Shown: positions 33,863-42,606, counted from the first letter of the stretch. The stretch: DNA of 64,000 nucleotides from Cellulomonas sp. SG140 (GCF_025770785.1 NZ_JANZLA010000006.1:186001-250000), one strand, 5' to 3'. The notes: generated by a model from the sequence alone, not told the origin. Numbers and translations are program-made.

Positions 33863-36800
33863 TCAGCCCGCCGGGACGAACACCAGGTCGACCCCGTACC
33901 AGGCGTTCGACGACGAGCCGGGGAACCCGGAGCCGTAGACGTAGGCACCGGCGCCCGCCGGTGTGGACAGCACACCGGAGGTGACGGGGCTCGCGAGCAT
34001 GTTGGGCGTGACGGCGTACCCACCCGTCGAGGACAGGTACGACGCGACGTACGTCTGACCCGCGGTCAGCGTGACGGGTGCCGGGAGCGGAACCGTCTGC
34101 CAGCCGGAGGCCGACTCCGACGTGGACGGCGCCTGCGCCATCAGGGTCTGGCTCGGACCCCACAGCATCACGGTGTGCGTGCCGGTGTTCGCCGCTCCCT
34201 TGTAGAAGCGGATCGCGGTCACGGAACCGGCCACGCTCGCCGTGAAGGTGGTGCCGACCTGGACGGTGGCCGGGTCGTTCCACGACGGGTAGGTCGGGAC
34301 GGTGCTGTCCGGCCAGATGGTCACGGCCGTCGGCGCGGGCGCCGCGGTGGTGAACGTCCACGACCCGCCGGTCAGGGCCGTCCCGCCGAGGCTGACCGCC
34401 GCCGAGTACGACGTGCCGGCGGCCAGCGCCGCCGACGGCGTGAACGTCACCGTCAGCGAGGTGCTGTCGTAGGACACCGCACCGGCGACCGCACCGGACG
34501 GACCGGTCAGGGCCAGCGTGGGCGTACCCGACGCCGGCGCCTTGGACAGGGTCGCCGAGATCGTGGCGCCCGTGGAGACGCCGGTCGCACCGGCCGGTGG
34601 CGCCGTGGACGTCACCGTCGGCGGGCTCGGCGGCGCGAGCGTGAACAGCACGTCGACGAAGTAGTTCGACTGCTGCCAGGTGTTCGTCGGGAAGCCGCCG
34701 CCGTACAGGTAGCGCCCGTTGCCCGATGCCGGTGCCGTCAACGGCCCGCTGACGACGTCCGCGGTGAAGAAGTTCGACGTCACCGCGTAGTGACCCTGGG
34801 GTGCGAGGTACGAGACGACGTAGGTGGTGCCGACCGTGACCTCGTACGGCGTGCTGAAGGTCGCCGTCTGCCAGCCGCTGCTCGTCTCACCGGTGAACGT
34901 CACCGTGCGCAGCGCCGTCCCGGTCGAGCTCCACAGCGTGCCGGTGTGGGTACCGCCGTTGCCGGTCCCCTTGTAGAACCGGACGCCGGTGATCAGCCCG
35001 CTCTGCGTGGGCGTGAACGCGACACCGAGCTCCACGGAGGACGCGTCGTTGGCGGCCGCCGTCTGCGGTGCGACCGAACCGAACAGCGTGCACGGGCAGC
35101 CGCCTGCGCTGGCGGTGGTGAACGACCACGTCACCGGTGCCGACGTCACGCCACCGGTGGAGGTGAGCGAGCTCGTCGTCGCCGTGTACGTCACGCCGGC
35201 GGCCAGGGCGGCGGCCGGGGTGAACGTGAGGGTGAGCCCGTCGGCGGACACGGCGCTGGTGCCGGTGACCGGGGTGGACCCGGTCGCGAGCGACAGCGTC
35301 GCGCCCGAGGCCAGCGGGGCGCTCATGGTGACGGAGACGGTCGTCCCCGTCGACACGCCGACGTCGCCGTCGGCGGGTGTCTGCGAGACGACGGTGAGCG
35401 GTTGGGCCGCCGGGGTGAACACCACGTCGACCAGGTAGCTGGTGGACGTGGTGGAGCCGGGGTACGCGTCGGCGTACGAGTACATGCCGCTGTCGCTCGC
35501 CGTCCGGAGCGGCGCACGCTGCACGCCCGTGCCGGAGAACGCGCCGGCGGTGGCGGAGTAGCGCCCGACCGTCGTGCGGTACGAGACGACGTACTCGGTG
35601 TCATGGGTGATGTGGACCGGCGTGGAGAACGTCGCCGTCTGCCAGCCCTCGGTGCTCTCGTTGGTGAACGTCACCTGGGCCAGCGGGGTGCTGGACCCGA
35701 CCGCCCACAGGGCGCCGACGTGCGTGCCGCCGTTGTTCGGCCCCTTGTAGAACCGCACGCCGTTGACCACGCCGTCGGAGCTGCTCGCGAACCGGGTGCC
35801 GAGCGTCACCGCCGAGTAGTCCGGCACCTCGAGCGTGGCCGGGGTCGCCGAGTCGTTGTAGAGCGAGACGGGTGAGCCGCCGGCCACCTGGTCGGGCGCC
35901 GCGGTGGTGAAGCTCCACGACGCCCCGCCGCTGACGCCGCCGGTGTTCGACGTGGCCGCCGCCGTCACGGTGTACTTCGTCGACGCGGCCAGCGCGGCGC
36001 CGGGCGTGAACGTCGCGACGCGGGAGGTCGAGTCGTAGGTCGTCGTGCCGGCCACCGACGTCCCGCTGGAGGACACCATGGTGAGCGCGACGGAGCTGGC
36101 CGTGACGTCCTTGGAGAACGTCACCTGGATCGGCGTCCCGGACGGCACGCTGGTCGACCCGGGCAGCGGCGACTGACCGCTGATGGTCAGCGGGGTGGTG
36201 TTCACGTCCGAGAACAGGACGTCCACGTAGTACTGCGACGCCCCGTACGTCTGCGTCGGGAAGGCTCCCGCAGCCGCGTAGACGCCGCCGTAGGTGCCGA
36301 ACCCGCCCGGCGCCGCCAACGGTGCCTGCGTCCGACCCGCGTACCAGAACGCCCCGCTCTGCACGGCGTACCCACCGGCGGGAGCGGTGTAGGAGACCAC
36401 GTACGTGGTCCCGGCCTGCACGGGGACCGCCTGGGAGAAGGTCGCCTGCTGCCAGCCGCTGGCCGACTCGCCGGAGAACGTCACCGACGCGAGCCGCTGC
36501 CCCGAGCTGGTCCACAGCGAGCCGACGTGCGTCCCGGTGTTCGCGGTGGACTTGTAGAACCGCACGCCGGTGACGTACCCGGCGGTCGTCGTGGAGAACT
36601 TCAGACCGAGCTCGACGGCCGACGTGTCGGACGCCGCCGGCACTGCCGGGACCGTGGACCCGTACAGCGTGCAGGGGCAGGAGACACCGACGGACACCGA
36701 GGCTGTCGCTCCGGTGTTGGCGCTGTCGTCGGTCGCGCGCGCCAGGATCGGGGTGCTGCCCAGCCCCGCCTGCTGGTAGGTGTACGACCAGCTGGTCGTC

Positions 36801-38569
36801 CCCGTCGCCGGATGCCACGTCGTCCCACCGTCGGTGGACACCTCGACGCCGGCGACGACCCCGCCGCCGCTGTCCGACGCCGTGCCGGTGACCGTGACGT
36901 TGGTGCCGTTGGGCACGGCCGCACCGGCGATCGGCGACGTGATGACGGTGGTCGGGCCGACCGTGTCGGTCGAGGCCGTGGCCGCGACCAGGCTGGTGTC
37001 GAGGGTCAGCGGCTGGGCGCCCATGTCGGCCAGCAGGTTGACCATCGCCTGCCGCATCCGCGGGTCGGCCGCCGCGCCGTCCCCGTCGTGCGTCTGGTCC
37101 AGGCCCCACGACCACTGGATCGAGCCCGCCGAGAACACCAGCGCACCGCTGGCGGCCCGGTACAGCGAGAGGTGGTTGGTCGTCGTGCCCGGCTGCACCA
37201 CCGTCCCGAAGTCCTGCAGGTACTGCGGCACCGCGCCGACCGTCGTGGACAGGAAGATCTGCCCTGCCGGCCGGAAGCCGTTGTCCGGGCTCTCGTCGGA
37301 CTCGTACCCGACGGTGTGCGCGGCCAGGGTCGCCGTGGTGCCCGGGGACAGCGACGCCAACGACGTGTTGCGCCACAGCCGCAGCTTGCCCTCGGTCGAG
37401 GAGACCTGGACCGCCAGGTCCGTGTTGTTGGACATGTACAGCGTGCCGGTCAGACCGTTCTCCGGCAGCCCGCCACCTTCGGAGGGTGGAGCGAACCGCG
37501 GGTCGCGCCAGGTGCCCGTCCACTGCGGCGAGGGGTCGATCTTCGCGTCCGACCAGGTCTCCTTGTAGGACACCAGCGTCCGGTAGCTGGTCGACGTCCC
37601 GTCGATCGACGGCTCGTAACGGGTGCGCCAGTACACCTCGTTGCCGCTGAGGAACACGAGGTTGACCCCGGCGTCCCGGGCCGCCTCGACGTTGGCCCGC
37701 TGCGCCCCCGACCAGTACTCGTCGTGCCCGACCGACAGGAACGTCTTGTGGTTCTTCAGCAGCGCGCCGTAGCGGTCGGTGTCGACGCCGGACACGTAGC
37801 TGACGTCGTACCCGTTCTGCTCGAGGAAGCGGACGGTGGCGTACTCGGAGCTGAAGTAGAAGTCGCGGCCGCTGTTCAGGCCGCGGGTCGAGACGGGGCG
37901 GTTGTAGCTGATCTTGTAGGCGCGACCCGGTCCGCCGCCCTGGTAGAAGTCCGACCCGCCGTACGTGTTGTACGCCTGCCAGGTGGGGTCGGACGTCTGC
38001 ATGACGATGCTCGAGTGGCTCGAGTCGTCACGGACGATGAACGTGATCTGGCTGGAGTCGTTGAGCTTCGGGTCGGTCAGCTTGGCGACGTAGACGCCGG
38101 ACACGGCGGTGGTGGGCACCGTCCACGTGGCCGAGATCGCCCAGTTGCCGCAGTCGTAGTTCTCCGTCGTGGCGTCGCTGATGCACTGCGGCTGCTTCTG
38201 CGGCAGCGTGGCCGACGGCGTCACCGAGGCGATCTTGCGGGCGCCGAGCCCGCCGTACCAGCCGGTCCGGTAGATGTCGATCGTGTAGGCCGACGCGGCG
38301 GTGTCGATCTTGAAGCCGATCGTCCCGCCGACGTTGACCGAGATGTCGGTGGCGAAGCCCTGGATGCTCGCGTCACCAGCCCCCGAGATGTCCCACACCG
38401 AGGGGTCCGTCCCCGGCTTGGAGTTCTCGCAGACGATCGGGTTGCTGCCGGCGCCGCACGGGTCGGCGGCGCTGGCCGGCACCGCGAGCGCCACGAGCCC
38501 CAGGGCTCCCGCGACGGCGGCGACGGTCCATGCGGCGACTGCCCGGCGGACGGTGGTACGACGACCCAT
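33863..38569 (-). CDS. Secreted 1568-residue DMFA-like, Ig-like and DUF4082 multidomain protein
   Basis: A very large exported protein with signal peptide (AGALGLVALAVPASA, cleavage near 35). Residues ~40-530 resemble the C-terminal part of the N,N-dimethylformamidase large subunit, a glutaminase-like fold (SVGHDEYWSGAQRANVEAARDAGV, FLSGNEVYWRTRYE). Then come an Ig-like domain (~536-628), DUF4082 (~630-781), Big_5-type Ig (~785-880), DUF4082 (~901-1048), Big_5 (~1052-1147), DUF4082 (~1156-1308), Big_5 (~1315-1405) and DUF4082 to the end. Each DUF4082 has a RFYKxxxNxGTHxGxLW core and ends in VDVLF or similar. No LPXTG sorting signal is seen. Catalytic activity is not proven; polysaccharide modification or binding is inferred from context. 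Confidence 0.85.
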   Translation of the reverse strand: MGRRTTVRRAVAAWTVAAVAGALGLVALAVPASAADPCGAGSNPIVCENSKPGTDPSVWDISGAGDASIQGFATDISVNVGGTIGFKIDTAASAYTIDIYRTGWYGGLGARKIASVTPSATLPQKQPQCISDATTENYDCGNWAISATWTVPTTAVSGVYVAKLTDPKLNDSSQITFIVRDDSSHSSIVMQTSDPTWQAYNTYGGSDFYQGGGPGRAYKISYNRPVSTRGLNSGRDFYFSSEYATVRFLEQNGYDVSYVSGVDTDRYGALLKNHKTFLSVGHDEYWSGAQRANVEAARDAGVNLVFLSGNEVYWRTRYEPSIDGTSTSYRTLVSYKETWSDAKIDPSPQWTGTWRDPRFAPPSEGGGLPENGLTGTLYMSNNTDLAVQVSSTEGKLRLWRNTSLASLSPGTTATLAAHTVGYESDESPDNGFRPAGQIFLSTTVGAVPQYLQDFGTVVQPGTTTNHLSLYRAASGALVFSAGSIQWSWGLDQTHDGDGAAADPRMRQAMVNLLADMGAQPLTLDTSLVAATASTDTVGPTTVITSPIAGAAVPNGTNVTVTGTASDSGGGVVAGVEVSTDGGTTWHPATGTTSWSYTYQQAGLGSTPILARATDDSANTGATASVSVGVSCPCTLYGSTVPAVPAASDTSAVELGLKFSTTTAGYVTGVRFYKSTANTGTHVGSLWTSSGQRLASVTFSGESASGWQQATFSQAVPVQAGTTYVVSYTAPAGGYAVQSGAFWYAGRTQAPLAAPGGFGTYGGVYAAAGAFPTQTYGASQYYVDVLFSDVNTTPLTISGQSPLPGSTSVPSGTPIQVTFSKDVTASSVALTMVSSSGTSVAGTTTYDSTSRVATFTPGAALAASTKYTVTAAATSNTGGVSGGASWSFTTAAPDQVAGGSPVSLYNDSATPATLEVPDYSAVTLGTRFASSSDGVVNGVRFYKGPNNGGTHVGALWAVGSSTPLAQVTFTNESTEGWQTATFSTPVHITHDTEYVVSYRTTVGRYSATAGAFSGTGVQRAPLRTASDSGMYSYADAYPGSTTSTSYLVDVVFTPAAQPLTVVSQTPADGDVGVSTGTTVSVTMSAPLASGATLSLATGSTPVTGTSAVSADGLTLTFTPAAALAAGVTYTATTSSLTSTGGVTSAPVTWSFTTASAGGCPCTLFGSVAPQTAAANDASSVELGVAFTPTQSGLITGVRFYKGTGNGGTHTGTLWSSTGTALRTVTFTGETSSGWQTATFSTPYEVTVGTTYVVSYLAPQGHYAVTSNFFTADVVSGPLTAPASGNGRYLYGGGFPTNTWQQSNYFVDVLFTLAPPSPPTVTSTAPPAGATGVSTGATISATLSKAPASGTPTLALTGPSGAVAGAVSYDSTSLTVTFTPSAALAAGTSYSAAVSLGGTALTGGSWTFTTAAPAPTAVTIWPDSTVPTYPSWNDPATVQVGTTFTASVAGSVTAIRFYKGAANTGTHTVMLWGPSQTLMAQAPSTSESASGWQTVPLPAPVTLTAGQTYVASYLSSTGGYAVTPNMLASPVTSGVLSTPAGAGAYVYGSGFPGSSSNAWYGVDLVFVPAG

Positions 38570-38803
38570 GACCTGCTCCGGTCCCGTTCTGCTGGCCGTC
38601 GCGGGCCGACCGAGTCATCGGGGCGCGCGACGCACGACCGGCACGTCTACCGGTCCATAACCGGACAATAGGGCCCTAACCGGGCATCGCTGCTACCCGT
38701 CGGACAAGATCACCCACCCCGCTCGGCTCGCCGACCCGCCGGCCCGGCAAGATGACGCGGGCGACGCCCCGACACGGCGGCGAGCGTCCGAGGAGGAGGC
38801 ACC
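38570..38803. promoter_or_regulatory. Divergent promoter region of the giant secreted protein and the acetyltransferase
   Basis: A 234-bp gap. On the minus strand CCGGTTA occurs twice with a 19-bp period (near 38660-38685), and TGTCCGGTTA matches a decamer upstream of the beta-helix gene (18676-18685). TCACCC at 38710-38715 is a single copy of the island motif. No certain -10/-35 pair could be fixed. Confidence 0.45.
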
Positions 38804-39451
38804 GTGACCGACCAGAACCAGTCGCAGCAGCGCGAGGGCGACACCGCCCCCGGACCGACGATCGCGGCGACCGCCGACGTCGACCCGCGCGCCTCCGTCG
38901 GCACGGGCACGCGCGTGTGGCACCTGGCACAGGTGCGGGAGGACGCGGTGGTCGGTGCCGACTGCATCGTCGGCCGGGGCGCCTACATCGGTCCCGGGGT
39001 CCGCGTCGGCGACCGGTGCAAGATCCAGAACCACGCGCTCGTCTACGAGCCTGCCGTGCTCGAGGACGGCGCCTTCGTCGGGCCGGCCGTGGTGCTGACG
39101 AACGACTACTACCCGCGGGCGGTCAACCCGGACGGCACCCTGAAGTCCGCCGACGACTGGCTCGCGGTCGGGGTGACGGTGCGGACCGGGGCGTCCCTCG
39201 GCGCGCGCTCGGTGTGCATCGCGCCGGTCGTCGTGGGGCGCTGGGCGCTGGTGGCGGCCGGTTCGGTGGTGACGACGGACGTGCCCGACTTCGCGCTCGT
39301 CGCCGGGGTGCCGGCCCGGCGGATCCGCTGGGTGGGACGCGCCGGGCACCCGCTCGAGGACGCGGGCGACGGACGGTGGCGGTGCCCGGTGACGGGCGAG
39401 CTCTACGTGCAGGACGGCGAGACGCTGACGCCGGTCGACCGGTCCGCCTGA
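38804..39451 (+). CDS. WbpD/WlbB-like UDP-amino-sugar N-acetyltransferase
   Basis: A 215-residue left-handed beta-helix acetyltransferase. TRVWHLAQVREDAVVGADCIVGRGAYIGPGVRVGDRCKIQNHALVYEPAVLEDGAFVGPAVVLTNDYYPRA is the typical WbpD/WlbB core, with the Asn in QNHALVYE that marks this family. It likely acetylates the 3-amino group of UDP-GlcNAc(3NH2)A produced by the Gfo/Idh and WbpE-like enzymes, although it is coded 5 kb away on the other strand. The GTG has a strong AGGAGGAGG ribosome site. A hairpin terminator follows. Confidence 0.88.
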   Translation: MTDQNQSQQREGDTAPGPTIAATADVDPRASVGTGTRVWHLAQVREDAVVGADCIVGRGAYIGPGVRVGDRCKIQNHALVYEPAVLEDGAFVGPAVVLTNDYYPRAVNPDGTLKSADDWLAVGVTVRTGASLGARSVCIAPVVVGRWALVAAGSVVTTDVPDFALVAGVPARRIRWVGRAGHPLEDAGDGRWRCPVTGELYVQDGETLTPVDRSA

Positions 39452-39467
39452 GCCCCGGACCGGCGCG

Positions 39468-39491
39468 GCGACCGTGAGGGGCTACGGTCGC
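39468..39491. terminator. Hairpin between the convergent acetyltransferase and priming transferase genes
   Basis: GCGACCGT (39468-39475) pairs with ACGGTCGC (39484-39491) around an 8-nt loop in the 98-bp gap. Its position between convergent genes suits a bidirectional terminator. Confidence 0.5.
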
Positions 39492-39549
39492 CCGCCCGGG
39501 CGGCGGACCGGCCGACGGCAGCTGGTGCCGGACGACCGCACGGAGGCCC

Positions 39550-41079
39550 TCAGTACGCGCCCGCCGAGCCCAGCACGGCGCGACCCGTCTTCCACAGGAT
39601 GAGCAGGTCCATCGCGACGGACCAGTTGTCGACGTACCGCAGGTCCAGGCGGACTGACTCGTCCCACGACAGGTCAGACCGGCCGCTGACCTGCCAGAGG
39701 CCGGTCAGGCCGGGCCGTACGTGCAGGCGGCGGAAGACGGCGTCCTGGTAGGCGTTGACCTCCTCCGGCAGCGGCGGCCGCGGGCCGACCAAGGACATGT
39801 CGCCGCGCGCGACGTTCCACAGCTGCGGCAGCTCGTCGATCGAGAACCGACGCAGCACCCGGCCCACCGGCGTCACGCGGGGGTCGTCGTGCATCTTGAA
39901 CATCAGACCGTCGCGGTCGCTGCGGTCCAGCAGCGCCGCCTTCCGCTCCTCGGCGTCCACGTACATGCTGCGCAGCTTGACCATGGTGAACGGCCGGCCG
40001 TCGATACCCACCCGCTCCTGACGGAAGAACAGCGGACCGGGGCTGGACAGGCGAACACCGAGCGCCGCGAAGGCGATCAGGGGGGCGGCCGCGATCAGCA
40101 GCCCCGTGCCGAGCAGCCGGTCGAGCAGGCTCTTGACCAGCAGCCGCCGCCGCGGGGCGACCGTCTGGACCTCCAGGAGCGAGAGTCCGGCGGTCGGACG
40201 CACGCTGACCCGCGGACCGAGCACCTCGACCAGGCCCGGCGCCACGACGAGGTCGGCGCCGGTGCGGCCGAGCGCCCAGGACAGGCGACGCAGCGCGTCC
40301 CCGGTCAGCACCGCGCCGGCGACGACGACCGTCTCGATCCGGTGGTCGTAGGCCACCTGCGGCACGTCCGCGAGGGCGCCGAGCACGCGGACGCCGTCCT
40401 GCGGCGGCTCGTCGGTCACCGACGGCAGGCAGATGCCGACGACGCGGTACCCGTGGTGGGTGGATGCGCGCAGGTCGGTGATCGCCTGGTGCACCGAAGC
40501 CGCGTCGCCGACGACCAGGGTGCGCGCCATCGCCAGGCCGTCGCGCCGGTTGCCGTGCAGCCAACGCCGCAGGACGTAGCGCCCGACCGACACCGACGTC
40601 GTCAGCAGGGCCGCGAGCACCAGGACGAGGAGGCGGGGGAACGCCACACCGACGAAGGCGCCGGCGAGCGCGGGGACCACCACCGCGGCGAGGCCCGCCC
40701 ACAGGATCGCCTGGAACTCCCGGGGTCCGTCGCCGACGGCCGTGCGGTCGTACCCGTGGCCGAGCGCGACCGTGCCGAGGAACGCCACGACGGCCGCACC
40801 GACCGCCGGCAGCGCAGGGACCTCGAGCTGGGCCAGCACCACCGCCCACGTCGCGCACGCCAGCGTCAGACCGAGGTCGAGCAGCACGGCGCGGCGCGTG
40901 TACCGCGCCGACGCGGGTCGCCAGGACTCGGCCTCGGCACCCTCCAGAGCCACCTGCTCGCCCGCCAGGAACGGCTGGGTCGAGGCCCACGACCGGCGCG
41001 GTCCGGCCGCGGCGCGTCGGCGCTCCGTGAGCGCGGCCAGCTCGGCCGTCGTCACGGTGAAGTCCCGCAGATCCGTCAT
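39550..41079 (-). CDS. Polyprenyl glycosylphosphotransferase, priming enzyme (WbaP/CpsE-like)
   Basis: A 509-residue membrane enzyme that starts repeat-unit synthesis by moving a sugar-1-phosphate onto undecaprenyl phosphate. Four or more N-terminal helices (~65-175) precede a Rossmann-like CoA-binding-type domain (ARTLVVGDAASVHQAITDLR). A further helix at ~320 leads into the catalytic bacterial sugar transferase domain: KSLLDRLLGTGLLIAAAPLI, FFRQERVGIDGRPFTMVKLRSM, RRFSIDELPQLWNVARGDMSLVGPRPPLP and RPGLTGLWQVSGRSDLSWDE. ATG 41079 follows GGGGGGCGGGG. An inverted TCACCCG pair and GCAATAGCCTC lie upstream. Confidence 0.92.
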   Translation of the reverse strand: MTDLRDFTVTTAELAALTERRRAAAGPRRSWASTQPFLAGEQVALEGAEAESWRPASARYTRRAVLLDLGLTLACATWAVVLAQLEVPALPAVGAAVVAFLGTVALGHGYDRTAVGDGPREFQAILWAGLAAVVVPALAGAFVGVAFPRLLVLVLAALLTTSVSVGRYVLRRWLHGNRRDGLAMARTLVVGDAASVHQAITDLRASTHHGYRVVGICLPSVTDEPPQDGVRVLGALADVPQVAYDHRIETVVVAGAVLTGDALRRLSWALGRTGADLVVAPGLVEVLGPRVSVRPTAGLSLLEVQTVAPRRRLLVKSLLDRLLGTGLLIAAAPLIAFAALGVRLSSPGPLFFRQERVGIDGRPFTMVKLRSMYVDAEERKAALLDRSDRDGLMFKMHDDPRVTPVGRVLRRFSIDELPQLWNVARGDMSLVGPRPPLPEEVNAYQDAVFRRLHVRPGLTGLWQVSGRSDLSWDESVRLDLRYVDNWSVAMDLLILWKTGRAVLGSAGAY

Positions 41080-41110
41080 GCCCCGCCCCCCGATCAGGTG
41101 TGTCGGGGTT

Positions 41111-41188
41111 GAGGCTATTGCGGATGTTCTGTGGGGATAAGACCCAATTGTCCGATTCGGGAGGCTTTCACCCGCTTCCGACGGGTGA
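41111..41188 (-). promoter_or_regulatory. Promoter region of the priming transferase
   Basis: TCACCCG (41168-41174) and CGGGTGA (41182-41188) form a perfect 7-bp inverted repeat with a 7-nt spacer. Nearer the gene, at 41111-41121, the minus strand reads GCAATAGCCTC, identical to the segment at 7470-7480 upstream of the GT2 gene at 7428. In both places this 11-mer lies 30-50 nt before the start codon, as expected of a -10 or start-site region. Confidence 0.5.
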
Positions 41189-41189
41189 T

Positions 41190-41816
41190 CTAGCCCGGGT
41201 CCTTGGTATGGAACCGCTGCTGCGCGACGTGCAGGCCCTCGAGGACGACGGCCTCGACGACGTCCGCCGCGCGGTCCACCAGCCAGGGGACGTCGGCGCG
41301 CTCGGCCGACCCGAAGTCGTGCAGCACGTAGTCCGCGGCGTCCATCCGGCCGGGCGGCCGGCCGATGCCGACCCGGACGCGCACGTAGTCCCGCGTCCCC
41401 AGGGCCCGGCTGGTGTCGCGCAGACCGTTGTGGCCGCCCTCTCCCCCGCCCTGCTTGACGCGGACGTCGGCGAACGGGATGTCCAGCTCGTCGTGCACCA
41501 GCACCGTCCGCTCCGCCGGGACGCCGTAGTAGCGCGCGAGGGCCGCGACGGGACCGCCGGACTCGTTCATGTACGTCGTCGGGCGGGCGAGCACCACGCG
41601 GGGACCGGGTGCTCCTCCGGGCAGCGTGCCCAGCCGCGCCTCGGCGACGGTCGCCTGCGGCCGACGGCCGGCGAGGCCACCGGGACGGCCCAGGGTGCTG
41701 CCGGTGCGACGGGCCAGCTCCTCGACCACCATCGCGCCGAGGTTGTGCCGGTTGCCCGCGTACTGGGGCCCGGGGTTGCCGAGCCCGACGACGAGCCACG
41801 GTGAGTCGGTCACCAC
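41190..41816 (-). CDS. pth: Peptidyl-tRNA hydrolase
   Basis: Releases tRNA from stalled peptidyl-tRNA. The 208-residue protein contains WLVVGLGNPGPQYAGNRHNLG with the catalytic His in NRHN, PTTYMNESG, VHDELDIPFADVRVKQGGGEGGHNGLRD with the catalytic Asp, and VRVGIGRPPG. Two adjacent GTG codons (41816 and 41813) follow AGGAGG; the second has the better spacing, so the true start may be one residue shorter. A terminator separates it from rplY. In related genomes mfd follows closely; here the polysaccharide island does. Confidence 0.96.
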   Translation of the reverse strand: MVTDSPWLVVGLGNPGPQYAGNRHNLGAMVVEELARRTGSTLGRPGGLAGRRPQATVAEARLGTLPGGAPGPRVVLARPTTYMNESGGPVAALARYYGVPAERTVLVHDELDIPFADVRVKQGGGEGGHNGLRDTSRALGTRDYVRVRVGIGRPPGRMDAADYVLHDFGSAERADVPWLVDRAADVVEAVVLEGLHVAQQRFHTKDPG

Positions 41817-41850
41817 GTCAGCCTCCTGCGTGCAGCGGTCGTCGGCCGGG

Positions 41851-41894
41851 ACGTGAACGCGCCCGGCACCGTGTCGGTGCCGGGCGCGTCACGT
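41851..41894 (-). terminator. rplY terminator hairpin
   Basis: A 14-bp perfect stem (ACGCGCCCGGCACC at 41857-41870 with its complement at 41876-41889) and a 5-nt loop can be lengthened to ~20 bp with one bulged base. It begins 13 bp past the rplY stop, so rplY probably has its own transcript end before pth. Confidence 0.75.
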
Positions 41895-41906
41895 GGAACC
41901 GGTCGG

Positions 41907-42530
41907 TCAGGCCTCGGCGGCGGCGGCCGAGTGGGCCGACTGCTCGGCGGCGAGCTCGGCGGCGGCCTCCTCGGCAGCCAGGTCCTCGGCGGAGGCGTGC
42001 GGCACGGACACCGTCACGACGATGTGCTCGGCGTCGGTGAGCAGCGTGGTGCCGGCCGGCAGGGTCACGTCGCCGGCGTGCACGATCGCGCCGTCCTCGA
42101 GACCCTCGATGGAGACCTCGACGGCCTCCGGCAGGTGCGTCGCCTCGGCCTCGAGGGACAGCGACTGGGTCTCGACCACGTGGATGGTGCCGGAGGCCGA
42201 CTCACCGACGACGTGCACCGGCACGTCGACGGTGACCTTCTCGCCGCGGCGGACGATCAGCAGGTCGACGTGCTCGATCACCTGGTGCACCGGCTCGACC
42301 TGGACGTCCTTGGCCAGAGCCAGCGTCGTCTTGCCGTCGAGCTCGATCGCCAGCAGCGCGTTGGAGTGCTTGACCGCCAGCATCAGCTCGTGGCCGGGCA
42401 GGGCGACGTGCACGGGCGCGGTGCCGTGGCCGTACAGGACGGCGGGGATCTGGTGGGCGCGGCGCAGGCGACGGGCAGCGCCCTTGCCGAACTCCGTGCG
42501 GGCGGTGGCGACGAGCTTGGTCTCGGCCAT
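41907..42530 (-). CDS. rplY: 50S ribosomal protein bL25, CTC/TL5 form
   Basis: Binds 5S rRNA in the large subunit. The 207-residue length identifies the two-domain CTC form: an N-terminal L25 domain (AETKLVATARTEFGKGAARRLRRAHQIPAVLYGHG) and a C-terminal TL5-like beta domain (VDVPVHVVGESASGTIHVVETQSLSLEAEATHLPEAVEVSIEGLEDGAIVHAGDVTLPAG). The tail is Ala/Glu-rich. GAGGAG precedes the ATG. A long leader with a foldable three-helix structure and a likely promoter lie upstream. Confidence 0.96.
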   Translation of the reverse strand: MAETKLVATARTEFGKGAARRLRRAHQIPAVLYGHGTAPVHVALPGHELMLAVKHSNALLAIELDGKTTLALAKDVQVEPVHQVIEHVDLLIVRRGEKVTVDVPVHVVGESASGTIHVVETQSLSLEAEATHLPEAVEVSIEGLEDGAIVHAGDVTLPAGTTLLTDAEHIVVTVSVPHASAEDLAAEEAAAELAAEQSAHSAAAAEA

Positions 42531-42606
42531 GGTGTCTCCTCGTGGTCGGTGTCGCGGCCACGAGGCGCACGACGGAAGTCGGAAGCGATGTAGAGCGATC
42601 AGGTCG

